64,000 nt of DNA from Gp6-AA40 sp963723495 (lineage in GTDB: Bacteria; Acidobacteriota; Vicinamibacteria; Vicinamibacterales; UBA2999), in assembly GCA_963723495.1 (NCBI GenBank), contig CAVRQR010000017.1, positions 1 to 64,000 on the forward strand, written 5' to 3'. The notes beneath the pieces are model-generated. The model saw nothing but the letters and a program-made list of their open reading frames with translations, did not search any database and was not told the DNA's origin. The position numbers and the translations under genes are program-made. This document shows positions 33,047 to 41,785 of the stretch, one piece after another. Position 1 is the stretch's first letter. The number at the start of each line of letters is the position of its first letter.

Positions 33047-33772
33047 ATGCGCTGTAATCCACTGATTCCTGCGGCGTTGATGATTTCCCTGTCGCAGCCC
33101 GTCGTTGCCCAGGACTGGGCACGCTTTGTCAGCCCTGTCGAGGGCTTCAGCGCGAACTATCCGGGGCAGCCCAAGGTCGAATCGATCACCTACGTCAGCG
33201 AGTACCGTCAGCAGCTGCCTGCGAAGGTCTTCAGCGCCTCGGACGCACTGGGACGCTACTCGACCACGGTCGTCGACTACCGGAACATCGAGAAACTTCA
33301 CGCCGATCGCGCGGCGGCGTGCAGCGCAGCCAAAGGCGCCAAGCTGCAGGACGGCGATTCCTGCCAGAACGATTTCCGCGTCGACGTGGCTGGCGCCACC
33401 GACTTTGCCGTGTGGAATTTCATCAAGCAGGACAACGTCAAGCTGACGCACTACATGTTCTACTTCGTGGAGCTGGTGTCCGGGCGCCTGTTGCAGATGA
33501 CGAACGCCGACAAGTCACGCACCTACGCCGCCGTCCATCAGCATGATGGTCGCCTCTACATCCACCAGGCGACGGTTCCGCCTGACATGCCGGAACCGAT
33601 TCTGTTCATGCAGTCGCTGGCATGGGCGGACGACAAGGGGCTCGCCATTCGCTACCGGACCATGTACACGGAGGGCTACGGAGAGTGGAAGTTCCCGTCC
33701 CCGCGTCCCCCGCACACGCTTCGCGATCTCAACACGTCGATTGATGGCACCGCTCGGCCACCGGCACGATGA
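33047..33772 (+). CDS. NFPGQP-family exported protein C
   Basis: 241 residues, third paralogue of the family at 23474 and 24195. The ATG follows GAGGAGG. Signal peptide to VVAQ, then DWARFVSPVEGFSANYPGQP, LPAKVFSASDALGRYSTTVV, MTNADKSRTYAAV, LYIHQATVPPDMPEPILFMQ. The Cys-rich CPPG..C block of the other two is replaced by AACSAAKG...DSC. It is followed 32 bases later by a DUF6152-like gene, the same partnership as at 23 kb but in the opposite order. Function unknown. Confidence 0.7.
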   Translation: MRCNPLIPAALMISLSQPVVAQDWARFVSPVEGFSANYPGQPKVESITYVSEYRQQLPAKVFSASDALGRYSTTVVDYRNIEKLHADRAAACSAAKGAKLQDGDSCQNDFRVDVAGATDFAVWNFIKQDNVKLTHYMFYFVELVSGRLLQMTNADKSRTYAAVHQHDGRLYIHQATVPPDMPEPILFMQSLAWADDKGLAIRYRTMYTEGYGEWKFPSPRPPHTLRDLNTSIDGTARPPAR

Positions 33773-33804
33773 GGCGGAGACCTTCGATAACAGGAGGGCG
33801 ACCC

Positions 33805-34197
33805 ATGCGATTTACATCCTTCGGCGTTGCATCCGTGTTCGTGGCGTGTCTGGCGCTGCCGGTCCTCGCCCATCACTCTCATGGCAACTACGACATCTCG
33901 ACGTGGACTGCGATGGAGGGCACCGTCAAGCAGGTGATCTACATCGTGCCGCACTCGATCATCTATCTCGATGTCAAAGGCGACAAAGGTGAGATGGCGA
34001 CGTGGGCACTCGAGGCGACGAACCCGCAAGGCATTTTCCTCAGAGGTGTGAAGAAAGAGGATGTCCGGGTCGGCGACCCGATCAAAGTCCGTTGTCACCT
34101 GCTCCGCGACGGCGGCCGTGGCTGCCTGCTCGGTTTCGTGACGCCAATGCACGGCGACAAGGCTCGCGGGCATGGCGTTGAGATCGAGTGGGACTAG
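33805..34197 (+). CDS. DUF6152-like exported protein
   Basis: 130 residues from the ATG at 33805, preceded by AGGAGGG. Signal peptide ending PVLA, mature N-terminus HHSHGNYDISTWTAMEGTVK, then GDPIKVRCHLLRDGGRGCLL. Clear paralogue of the 23064 protein, including the shared Cys pair around RCHxLRD..GCLLGF. It ends directly before the MBL-fold gene (stop 34195-34197, ATG 34198), so 33047-35154 looks like one operon. Confidence 0.78.
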   Translation: MRFTSFGVASVFVACLALPVLAHHSHGNYDISTWTAMEGTVKQVIYIVPHSIIYLDVKGDKGEMATWALEATNPQGIFLRGVKKEDVRVGDPIKVRCHLLRDGGRGCLLGFVTPMHGDKARGHGVEIEWD

Positions 34198-35154
34198 ATG
34201 TCGATGCGCTCGGCTTTCTGCGTGCTCGCTGCCGCTGTCCTGCTGCAAGCCGGGATCCGAGGACAGACTCGTCCAACTGACGCCACGGCGCAGCAGGCTC
34301 GCCCCGCCGGAGCCTCGGCGAAGGGTGAGACGCTCAGTGAAAGCTATCGTGGCAGCCAACGGGACAACGTCGAGTACCAGAAGGTTCCTCCGATCAAGGT
34401 GTTCGACAACCTGTACTACGTCGGCCCGGGCTTCGTGTCGGTCTGGCTCGTTCCCACGAGTGACGGGCTCGTCCTGATCGACTCGGCCCAGGATCCGTAT
34501 GTCGATCACGTTGTCGACAGCATCAGGAAGGCGGGCTTCGACCCGCGCAACATCAAGTTCATTCTGATCACCCACGGACATCTCGATCACTTCGGCGGCG
34601 CCGCAAAGATTCAGGCGCTCTCGGGCGCGCGCGTAGCGATGCTCCAGGAGGACTGGCAACTGATCGAGTCAGGCGGCAGATCAAACGCGGCTGGCGCGGC
34701 CACCACGGCGCCGAAGCGTGACATGGTGATCAAGGAGGGCGACACGATCACGTCGGGAACCACGTCGCTGAAGGTCTACAAGCTGCCTGGACATACGCCT
34801 GGATCGGCGTCATTCGAGTTCACGGTCTACGACGGCAAGCAACCGCACAAGGCCTTCGTCTTCGGCGGGCCCGGACAACGCAACGGCGTCGAGGGAGGCA
34901 CCCAGTTTCTTTCGAGCATCGAGCGGCTTCAACGCGAGTTCGCCGATGTCGAAGTTGCCGTTCACGTGCACAGCTGGCTGGCCACCTATCCGTATCCCGG
35001 TGGTGGCATGTTCGAGCGTGCTCAGCGGCTTGCGAACCGGAAAGCCGGAGAGGCGCATCCCTTCGTGGACAACCCGACTTGGCGTCAGTGGCTGTCGACG
35101 GCGCACGCCGGCACCATCAAGTACATCGAGAACGCCAAGGCAGGACGCAACTAA
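34198..35154 (+). CDS. MBL-fold metallohydrolase, exported (B3-like)
   Basis: 318 residues. Signal peptide (about 1-24), then a complete metallo-beta-lactamase fold: THGHLDHFGG near residue 125-134 provides HxHxDH, GHTPGSASF the next His, and HVHSWLATYPYPGG the last. The shape around the motifs is like subclass B3 enzymes, but beta-lactamase activity should not be assumed; many such proteins hydrolyse lactones or other esters. It could start at the second ATG (34204). It follows the DUF6152-like gene without a gap. In contrast to the 5150 gene, all metal ligands are present. Confidence 0.75.
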   Translation: MSMRSAFCVLAAAVLLQAGIRGQTRPTDATAQQARPAGASAKGETLSESYRGSQRDNVEYQKVPPIKVFDNLYYVGPGFVSVWLVPTSDGLVLIDSAQDPYVDHVVDSIRKAGFDPRNIKFILITHGHLDHFGGAAKIQALSGARVAMLQEDWQLIESGGRSNAAGAATTAPKRDMVIKEGDTITSGTTSLKVYKLPGHTPGSASFEFTVYDGKQPHKAFVFGGPGQRNGVEGGTQFLSSIERLQREFADVEVAVHVHSWLATYPYPGGGMFERAQRLANRKAGEAHPFVDNPTWRQWLSTAHAGTIKYIENAKAGRN

Positions 35155-35241
35155 CGAGGACAAGCTCGAGCGTTTCCACTCACCTCGAACCGTCGCGGCC
35201 GCACGCGGGAAATAGGTATCATCGAACCAAAGGTTTTTCCT

Positions 35242-36276
35242 ATGACTCCGCAGCGTTCGCTCTCCCACGCCGCCGTTCTGGCACTGTGCGTCGCGGCCAC
35301 CTGCGCCACCCTCGTCCTGCCGCTGCAGGCGCGGGGTCAGACCTCACCGCCCTTGCGGCTGGTGTCGACCGTCTGGCCACCTTTCACCAACGCTGCGGGT
35401 GAGGCACGATTCGCGCTCGACCTCGTCGGCGAGGCACTGAAGCGGATCGGCGTGACGGCGGACACCACATTCGTCGATGACGCCAACTTCACCTCGTCGC
35501 TGCTGACTGGCACGTTCGACGGGAGCGCCGCCGCGTGGAAGGACGCCGAGCGCGAGCGCGTGCTGGTGTTCTCCGATCCGTACCTGGAGAACCGGCTGAT
35601 CCTCGTGGGCCGGCGTGGCAGCGACGTGACGGCAACAACGCTGGCGGCGCTGGCCGGGAAGCGCATCGTGGTCGTCGGCGGTTATTCGTATGGCGACGCG
35701 GTGAAGAGCGGATCGGGGCCGACCTTCGTGTTGTCGCGCAGCGAAGAAGACAGCCTGGCCAAACTCCTCGCGGGTGAGGCAGACTACACATTGATGGACG
35801 AACTCGTCGTCCAGTACATCCTTCGCAACTACGCGCAGCAGGCACGGGATCGCCTGCAAGTGGGAGCGGCGCCGCTCATCAGGCGCTCGCTGCATCTGGC
35901 CATTCGGCGTGACCGGCCTGATGCCGCCTCCGTCATCGACCGGTTCAACACGGAGCTGCGCCAGATGATTGCCGACCGCACGTATCATCGTCTGCTGCAG
36001 GTCGACTGGCTGCGGGCCGATGTCGACGGGGACGGACGGCCGGAGCTGATTTCTCGCACGGACCAGGCCGGCCTGGCGCCGCCGACGACGACCTACGACC
36101 TGTTCCTGTCGACACCGTCGAAGCCAACGACACCGGCGCCGAGCGGCCCGCGCTTCTATGTTGGCGGCAACATCTACGAGAACTGGGCCTCGGTCCCGAA
36201 GAACTACAAGGTTCCTGAATCGAACTGGAACGATCCTAATCGCTCGACAGCGTCGATTTTCCGCTTCACGTGGTGA
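35242..36276 (+). CDS. Solute-binding protein family 3-like exported protein
   Basis: 344 residues. Signal peptide to about residue 33, then a type 3 periplasmic binding domain of about 225 residues (LRLVSTVWPPFTNAAGEARF, GEALKRIGV, LVFSDPYLENRLILVGRRG, LAALAGKRIVVVGGYSYGDA, LMDELVVQYILRNY). A C-terminal extension contains an ADVDGDGRPELISRTDQAGL motif like an FG-GAP/EF-hand loop. No transporter permease or ATPase is adjacent, so it may be a sensor-type or stand-alone binder. The ligand is unknown; amino acids or related acids are typical for the family. Confidence 0.7.
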   Translation: MTPQRSLSHAAVLALCVAATCATLVLPLQARGQTSPPLRLVSTVWPPFTNAAGEARFALDLVGEALKRIGVTADTTFVDDANFTSSLLTGTFDGSAAAWKDAERERVLVFSDPYLENRLILVGRRGSDVTATTLAALAGKRIVVVGGYSYGDAVKSGSGPTFVLSRSEEDSLAKLLAGEADYTLMDELVVQYILRNYAQQARDRLQVGAAPLIRRSLHLAIRRDRPDAASVIDRFNTELRQMIADRTYHRLLQVDWLRADVDGDGRPELISRTDQAGLAPPTTTYDLFLSTPSKPTTPAPSGPRFYVGGNIYENWASVPKNYKVPESNWNDPNRSTASIFRFTW

Positions 36277-36289
36277 TGGAACCAGCCAG

Positions 36290-36312
36290 GGGCTTCGCCC
36301 TTGATTCATCAA
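36290..36312 (+). terminator. Two adjacent small hairpins after the binding-protein gene
   Basis: GGGC TTCG CCC (36290-36300) followed at once by TTGATTCATCAA (36301-36312). The first has the stable TTCG loop. No U run follows, so termination is uncertain. Confidence 0.35.
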
Positions 36313-36400
36313 GCGAGTCACATAGCGGTCCGAAGCCATTGACTCAGCGGGTTGCGGCGTCGGCCGGAAACCTGTCATTGTCTTTCCGGTTCCGTCGGAC

Positions 36401-37648
36401 ATGAACATCAGATTCCAGCGCGCGCTGGATCGCTATGTGGGCGTTCCGCTCTGCGCGCTGTTCTCCCTTCTGCATCGCCTGCACCGTCCTGCGCCGTCCG
36501 CTGAACGGTCCGCGCCGGATTCTGGTCATCCTGCTGTCGGAGATGGGGAGCCTCGTCCTCGCTCACGGGATGTTCGAGCGGTTGAAGCACACGTATCCGG
36601 GCGCATCCATTCACGCGCTGGTGTTTGCGAAGAACCGCGAGGTGCTCGACCTGCTCGACATCATCCCGCCGGACAACGTGCTCACCATCAGTGACCGTTC
36701 GCTCGGGCAGTTCACCGCGGACAGCGTCAGGGTCCTGCGCGCGATAGGGCGCTGGCGTTCGATGTCGTGATCGATTGCGAGTTGTTCGCGCGTATCAGCA
36801 GCATCCTCTCGTTTCTCTCCGGTGCCGCCATACGGGTCGGCTTCTTCCGCCACACGCAAGAGGGGCTCTATCGCGGGACGTTCATCAATCGCCGCGTGAT
36901 GTACAACCCGTACATCCATCTCTCGCAGCAGTTCACCGGGCTGGTGGACGCTATCGAATCCCGCACGATTCCCGTCACGAAGGATGCGCGGCTCCCGCCG
37001 CTGCAGCCGCCGCCGCAGCTGCAGTTCGCGGATGCGGAACTGGACGCGGTCATCGCGCGGCTGCACGCCGACTTCCCCGCACTCGAAGGCAAGAGTCTCG
37101 TTCTCGTGTCGCCAAGCGGTGGCGTCCTTCCGATTCGCGCGTGGCCACTCGAGCACTATCGCGTGCTGTGCAACGCTCTCCTCGGTGAGGGTCATGCTGT
37201 CGCGATCATTGGCCTGAACAACGACAAGGCGATCGGACAGGACCTCGTGGCCCATTGCCGCAGCCCGTACTGCGTCGACCTGACCGGCTACACGAAGACG
37301 GTGCGGCATCTGCTCGCCCTCTTTCACCGTGCGTCGCTGCTCCTCACCAACGACGGTGGCCCGGGTCATTTCGCCGCCGTGACTCCCGTGCCGACAATCA
37401 TCCTGTTCGGGCCCGAGACACCGGTCCTTTACGGCACGCTGGCGAAGAACGCCTACTGCTTTCACCTCGGCCTTCCCTGCTCGCCGTGCCTCACGGCCTA
37501 CAACCATCGCGCATCGCCATGCGATGGCGACAACCAGTGCCTGAAACGGATCACACCTGACGTCGTGCTCGGCAAGGCGAAAGAGATGCTGCAAGGCGTG
37601 CGCGGGTACGAAGGGGCGAGCACCACGGAAGCGGCGTGGCGGGCCTGA
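36401..37648 (+). pseudogene. Glycosyltransferase family 9 (heptosyltransferase-like), frameshifted as sequenced
   Basis: The protein is spread over three frames: MNIRFQRALDRYVGVPLCAL (from 36401), then ILVILLSEMGSLVLAHGMFE with FAKNREVLDLL, then from about 36765 ARISSILSFLSGAAIRVGFF to the C-terminus. Shifts lie near 36490 and 36760. The GT9 signature LLTNDGGPGHFAAVTPVPTI and the late Cys cluster (CSPCLTAYNHRASPCDGDNQC) are present. It would transfer a heptose or similar sugar to lipopolysaccharide or another envelope glycan at the cytoplasmic face of the membrane. It overlaps the next gene by 13 bases. Both shifts are single-base and conserved sequence continues across them, so a sequencing error is likelier than decay. 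Confidence 0.75.
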
Positions 37649-39336
37649 CCCGAAAGGACTCCCTTGCGCCGCGCCGGCGTGTGGTGTGGTACGTGTTCGC
37701 GACCGCGCTCGCGGTGTTCACGTACTTCTACGGCCTCGACAGCCAGCACATTCCGAAGAACGGCGACGAGTATCCCTACGAACACATCACCCGAATGACC
37801 GCCGCAAGCGGCCGATGGCTGCCCCTTCAATCGGAGTTGAAGGAGATGCGCAACACCAAACCGCCGCTGTTGTTCTGGCAGGGAGGCGCATCCACGAACG
37901 CCGGCCAGGACTGGACGCTGTGGCACCTGCGTTGGCCGAGCGTGATCTACACGCTGCTCACCGCCGGCATGGCACTGCTGCTTGGCTGGAAGCTGACGGG
38001 CAGCGCTGAGACCGGCCTGGTCGCGTCGCTGACCTTTCTCGCGTTCTTCAGCACGTATCGCTACGGTCGCCCATTCCTGACGGACGCGCCGTCGGTCTTC
38101 TGGCTGTTCGTGCCCTGGTTCGCCCTGCTCTACTGGCGGACTGCGATCGCAAAGTCGCGCGTCGGTGTTCCGATACTGCTGGGACTGACGACCGGTATCG
38201 GGCTGCTCTACAAATCGTTCGCATTGCTGCTGCCGGTGGGACTGTGCCTCGCGTGGTGGTATCTGCATCAACGCCGCTATCACCTGCGCGAGTTCCTCTC
38301 GCGCGATGCCGGCCGACTCGCGATCCTGGGCATCGTGGCGCTCGCCACGTTCAGCCTGTGGTTCGTCCTCGATCCCGATCCGCGGGCAGTCCTGAACGAA
38401 TTCGTCCTGGAGGAGAACGCGGGCAAGTTCGACGCATCACAGGGCGGATACCTGCGCAACTTCTTCTGGGGCAGTTCGAGCGTCTGGCGGCTGCTCGTGT
38501 CCTACCCGCTCAACGCCGGCCTGCTGATGTTTCCTGTGATCGCCCTGGGCGTCATCTCATTCAAACGACGCGCCGAGTTGAGCGACGGCGAGAGATTGCT
38601 CTGGATGTGGGTCATCACGCTGCTCGTCGTCTTCAGCCTCCCGAACCAGCGTGACGAACGCTACCTGCTTCCGGGCATGCCGGCGCTGGCGGTGTTATGC
38701 GCGCTGAACTGGGAACGGATCCACCGGCATGCGTTCACGGCGAGCCTGATCACAACTGGCGTGCTGGTGTTGCTGCTGGCCTATCTGTCGCTGCAACTCG
38801 ACCGCGGCGTGCCCGGAGACCCGCTCTACTCCGCCGGCTATTGGGCGCTCGTCCTCGGCACGGTGGCCGTCGTTGCGTTTTCGCTCATGCCGACACTGAC
38901 GAGGACTGGCGTCACGGTCGCGATTCTTCTCGCGATAGTGTGCTTCGCGGCGTTCCTTCGGCCGTTCGACGGTCCGCGCGGCGCGTACAGCGCGGACGTT
39001 CAGGAACAGATGAAGGGGCGGACTGTCTGGGTCCCTATCAACTTCATTGCGAGGGAAGAAGGCCACCGCTTTCTTCTGCCGGGTGCAGATGTGCGTGGCT
39101 ATCCACTCGATCCAGCCCTCACGGCCAACGAACTCGCCGAACACTATCCGTTGTTTGCGATTCGCCTGCCCATCGATGCCCCTCCCGTCACCACCGGCAA
39201 AGTGCTCGGCCAACGGCTGGACATCGCGACACGGCACACGCCTGACCAGATCATGCAGATGGTGCACGGACGGGTGTTCGAGCACCTTTTTGTGAAAGAG
39301 GTCCTCGTGGACGCGACTGGTCGGGGCGCGCACTAG
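37636..39336 (+). CDS. ArnT/PMT-like membrane glycosyltransferase (GT39/GT83 type)
   Basis: 566 residues from a GTG start that overlaps the end of the GT9 gene. About ten to twelve membrane helices; the first periplasmic loop carries NGDEYPYEHITRMTAASGRW and MRNTKPPLLFWQ, the acidic and KPP motifs of the PMT/ArnT family, which use a polyprenyl-phosphate sugar as donor. It could add a sugar to lipid A, a glycan or a protein on the periplasmic side. Coupling with GT9 points to envelope glycan modification. Thirty-four bases after the stop begins a 247-bp inverted repeat. Confidence 0.78.
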   Translation: MAGLTRKDSLAPRRRVVWYVFATALAVFTYFYGLDSQHIPKNGDEYPYEHITRMTAASGRWLPLQSELKEMRNTKPPLLFWQGGASTNAGQDWTLWHLRWPSVIYTLLTAGMALLLGWKLTGSAETGLVASLTFLAFFSTYRYGRPFLTDAPSVFWLFVPWFALLYWRTAIAKSRVGVPILLGLTTGIGLLYKSFALLLPVGLCLAWWYLHQRRYHLREFLSRDAGRLAILGIVALATFSLWFVLDPDPRAVLNEFVLEENAGKFDASQGGYLRNFFWGSSSVWRLLVSYPLNAGLLMFPVIALGVISFKRRAELSDGERLLWMWVITLLVVFSLPNQRDERYLLPGMPALAVLCALNWERIHRHAFTASLITTGVLVLLLAYLSLQLDRGVPGDPLYSAGYWALVLGTVAVVAFSLMPTLTRTGVTVAILLAIVCFAAFLRPFDGPRGAYSADVQEQMKGRTVWVPINFIAREEGHRFLLPGADVRGYPLDPALTANELAEHYPLFAIRLPIDAPPVTTGKVLGQRLDIATRHTPDQIMQMVHGRVFEHLFVKEVLVDATGRGAH

Positions 39337-39370
39337 CGCCCGGTCAAGGCTCTTACTGACGTTCTGCGTC

Positions 39371-39617
39371 GCGGCCGTGCCGGCCATCTCGCCTCCCGGC
39401 TACGCCTGCCGGAAATCGCTCTGCGCTCGTTCTCTGCCGCTGCCGCCGCGAGTAGTACCTGCTTCCAGCGCCTGCCATCGCGGCATGCACCAGCGAAGTT
39501 CATTCGAGGGCCACGGATCGCGCGTCACGAACTCGCGGCGTTGAATCGCTCCGATCGATTTCAGGCGAACCGTGTCGGCAGGCTCCGCAGGTCGGCGGCC
39601 TGTCCGGCACGCCCGCG
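39371..39617 (+). repeat. 247-bp repeat, left copy of an inverted pair
   Basis: Matches the reverse complement of 40884-41130 over its full length with about 13 differences (about 95 percent identity) and two compensating one-base indels. It contains no recognised gene. Between the two copies lies 1.27 kb with a lipoprotein-like gene. It could be the ends of a mobile cassette, or a dispersed repeat inserted twice. Confidence 0.8.
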
Positions 39618-39671
39618 GCGCGTGGACATGACGGTCGGTCCGGCTGAAGGAACCCGTTCATCTGCTTCTGA

Positions 39672-39818
39672 ATGTCGCCGCACTTTGACGGCGTGACGGC
39701 CGCTGACTACGCGCGACAGTACCAGCATGAGAAGCTGTCCGCGCTATTTAAGCCGCGCCAGTCTAAGCGGCTTCGCCACCTGGCGAACGACTTTAATCTG
39801 AATATTCGATCAAGGTGA
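39672..39818 (+). CDS. Small ORF, unidentified
   Basis: 48 codons, starting MSPHFDGVTAADYARQYQHE and ending NDFNLNIRSR. The composition (Lys/Arg/His rich, less GC-biased) differs from the neighbours. I recognise no family, and no clear ribosome site precedes it. It could be a fragment of a larger lost gene inside the repeat-bounded cassette. The rest of 39618-39946 shows nothing recognisable except a half copy of the GTCCGGCTGAAG hairpin near 39639. Confidence 0.3.
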   Translation: MSPHFDGVTAADYARQYQHEKLSALFKPRQSKRLRHLANDFNLNIRSR

Positions 39819-39946
39819 GAAGTCTTGAGACTGTTGGGCCACTTGGGCCAGCCCCATCACCGGCCCAACTCAACGCCGCTGGCCCAGTTCTTATCTCGCC
39901 CGAGCAGAACGGTGGGAGTGTAGTGTTCGCGGCGACGGGCTTTAAC

Positions 39947-40474
39947 TCAGTCGGCGCCGGCGAAGTGATATGCCCCCTCCCACGTGGTAACTCCCGTTGT
40001 GAAATCGAAAGAGACGTCCACATTGGTATGGAACCCGGCCAACGCACCCGTGCCGCGTGCGAATGTACATGTCCCGACGCCGCTTTTGAAACTGAGTGTA
40101 CAGTGGCCACTCGCGGTGTCGCCGTTCGGCGTCGTCAGGACGACGTTGCCAGACATGATTTGGTTAAATACTCGCACCGTATACTCGGCCTGCGTGTCAA
40201 CTGGGATCGGTCCTGCTGGCGAAGTCACAACGGTGCAGATAGGAGTAGCAGGAAACGCCGCATCGCAGGTCTTCGTTATCAGCAGATGCATCGCGCTGGG
40301 TGCCGAGGAGCTCCGATTGTCGGTCGCAGTAAACGCTGAATTGGGCATCGCCGCAGTGGCACTTGGAGTTGTCGGTAGACCTCGTCCGTCGGCACACGCC
40401 ACAGCGGCGAGTGTTACCGCGCAAAGGCATGCAGCAACCAGGCACTTCACTGCGACAAACGCTTCGAGTTTCAT
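39947..40474 (-). CDS. Lipoprotein-like exported protein of unknown function
   Basis: 175 residues. N-terminus MKLEAFVAVKCLVAACLCAV leads to TLAAVACADGRG, a possible lipobox with Cys at about 27. The mature part is Thr/Ala/Gly rich with a Cys pair (ITKTCDAAFPATPICTV), a YTVRVFNQ strand and a second Cys pair (GHCTLSFKSGVGTCTFARGT), suggesting an Ig-like or other beta-sandwich surface domain. The sequence is noticeably less GC-rich than the surroundings. It is the only sizeable gene between the 247-bp inverted repeats, so it may be cargo. A longer upstream frame (to 40771) has no signal peptide and is not used. Confidence 0.6.
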   Translation of the reverse strand: MKLEAFVAVKCLVAACLCAVTLAAVACADGRGLPTTPSATAAMPNSAFTATDNRSSSAPSAMHLLITKTCDAAFPATPICTVVTSPAGPIPVDTQAEYTVRVFNQIMSGNVVLTTPNGDTASGHCTLSFKSGVGTCTFARGTGALAGFHTNVDVSFDFTTGVTTWEGAYHFAGAD

Positions 40475-40883
40475 GTAGCAGTCCAGCGGCGTCAGCCGCG
40501 ATCTAGCCGACATTTCCGATTTGCCCAATTTGATCCGGGATTTCCGTTTTGGAGTCCCACGACCGGGAACGCCGGGTGGCCGAATCGCGCGCCACAGTAG
40601 CAGAGCTGCTCTCTGGGGCCTGTTCGATCTTGAACACCTCACATCAAGGCTCGGTCGCACTTCTCGCTCGTCAACACCTCGGCAATGGCCGTAGGCGCCA
40701 CTGGAAGACGGACCGCTGCGCTCGCAGCGATGGAACCGCTCGTCGCTCGCTTCGGTCTGCGTAACGCCCATCGCTGCGTTCGGGATCGTCAGCGCGGACG
40801 TCTGGCACGTCAGCGCTTTTGTTGCGGAGCCTTTCTCAGAATGTTTGCGGCAACACCAAGTCGGTCCGGCGCTCGAAGGTTGT
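40475..40883. other. Gene-poor stretch inside the repeat-bounded cassette
   Basis: 409 bases with no convincing gene. The part next to the lipoprotein-like start (40500-40550) is AT-richer (GATTTGCCCAATTTGATCC) and may hold its promoter. The remainder shows no repeat or RNA gene I can identify. Confidence 0.4.
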
Positions 40884-41130
40884 CGCGGGCGTGCCGGACA
40901 GTCCGCCGACCTGCGGAGCCTGCCGACACGGTTCGCCTGAATCGATCGGAGTGATTCAACGCCGCGAGTTCGTGACGCGCGATCCGTGGCCCTCGAGTGA
41001 GCTTCGCTGGTGCATGCCGCGATGGCAGGCGTTGGAAGAACGGTACTACTCGCGGCGGTAACGGCAGATTACGAGCGCAGAGCGATTTCCGGCAGGCGTA
41101 GCCGGGAGGCGAGATGGCCGGCACGCCCGC
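40884..41130 (-). repeat. 247-bp repeat, right copy of an inverted pair
   Basis: Reverse-complement partner of 39371-39617, about 95 percent identical. Its outer end overlaps the 3' end of the membrane-protein gene (41069-41785) and encodes about its last 20 residues. Confidence 0.8.
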
Positions 41131-41785
41131 GACCCGTCAGGAGGGTCACGATCAAGCTGAAAAGATCACGGTCCGGCTGAAGCCGGACACTACATACCGC
41201 AACCACTCTCCGGGCCAGCACGACCAGCGACGCGAACCAATAGACAGGGTCAATCAGATAGTCCCAGTAGTTGCTCGACTCGCCCAGCCTCAGGTGAAGC
41301 GCAATGACAGCCGCGAGCAGCAGGATTCCGAATCGATTGCGCGTCCAGATCAGCCAGCCGGTCAGCACGCCGACAACGACAAACAGCGGGCTGCGATACC
41401 AGCCCCACTCGTACGGATCGATGCTGCCCACACCAAGCGCGAGCGGATACAGCAGCAGGCCAGCGATCGCACCGAACGTCCAGGCCGCGTCACGGTCGCG
41501 GCGCTCGAGCACGGGACTCGCGAAGGCACGTTCCCAGGCCGCGATCGCGAGCAGACCGAGAAACGGGACGCTGAAGCTTGCGCTGACGCTCGCCACCCAG
41601 CGCGCCAGCACAATCCCGTCAAGCGATATGAACAGCACGCCGAGCGCAAAAGCGCCCGGGATGATCAGCAGGGGCCAGCCACGAAACGCCGGCCACCACC
41701 AGCCAATCAGGCGCTGGACACACAGCAGCATCACCAGCCACGGGCCCATGGCGGAGAACACCCAGGAGACGGCCGCGGGGCTCAT
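41069..41785 (-). CDS. Integral membrane protein with a REP/repeat-derived tail
   Basis: 238 residues with about seven membrane helices (LVMLLCVQRLIGWWWPAF, PLLIIPGAFALGVLFISLDG, GLLAIAAWERAFA and later ones). No enzyme motif is recognised. Its ATG overlaps the stop of the sialidase gene (ATGA), so both are probably made together. After the last helix the frame runs through the REP-like hairpin (reading CSVRLQPDRD) and then through the 247-bp repeat (GHLASRLRLPEIALRS), so the C-terminal 40 residues are repeat-derived rather than original. Confidence 0.65.
   Translation of the reverse strand: MSPAAVSWVFSAMGPWLVMLLCVQRLIGWWWPAFRGWPLLIIPGAFALGVLFISLDGIVLARWVASVSASFSVPFLGLLAIAAWERAFASPVLERRDRDAAWTFGAIAGLLLYPLALGVGSIDPYEWGWYRSPLFVVVGVLTGWLIWTRNRFGILLLAAVIALHLRLGESSNYWDYLIDPVYWFASLVVLARRVVAVCSVRLQPDRDLFSLIVTLLTGRGRAGHLASRLRLPEIALRS
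41171..41188. repeat. REP-like hairpin GTCCGGC-TGAA-GCCGGAC
   Basis: A perfect 7-bp stem with TGAA loop, inside the 3' end of the membrane-protein gene. The 28 bases from 41170 recur almost exactly at 54009. Translated on the minus strand it gives VRLQPD. Confidence 0.65.

Noticed and set aside
39337..41130. Integron-like gene cassette
   Set aside because: No integrase and no convincing attC core sites; the repeats are simple inverted copies.
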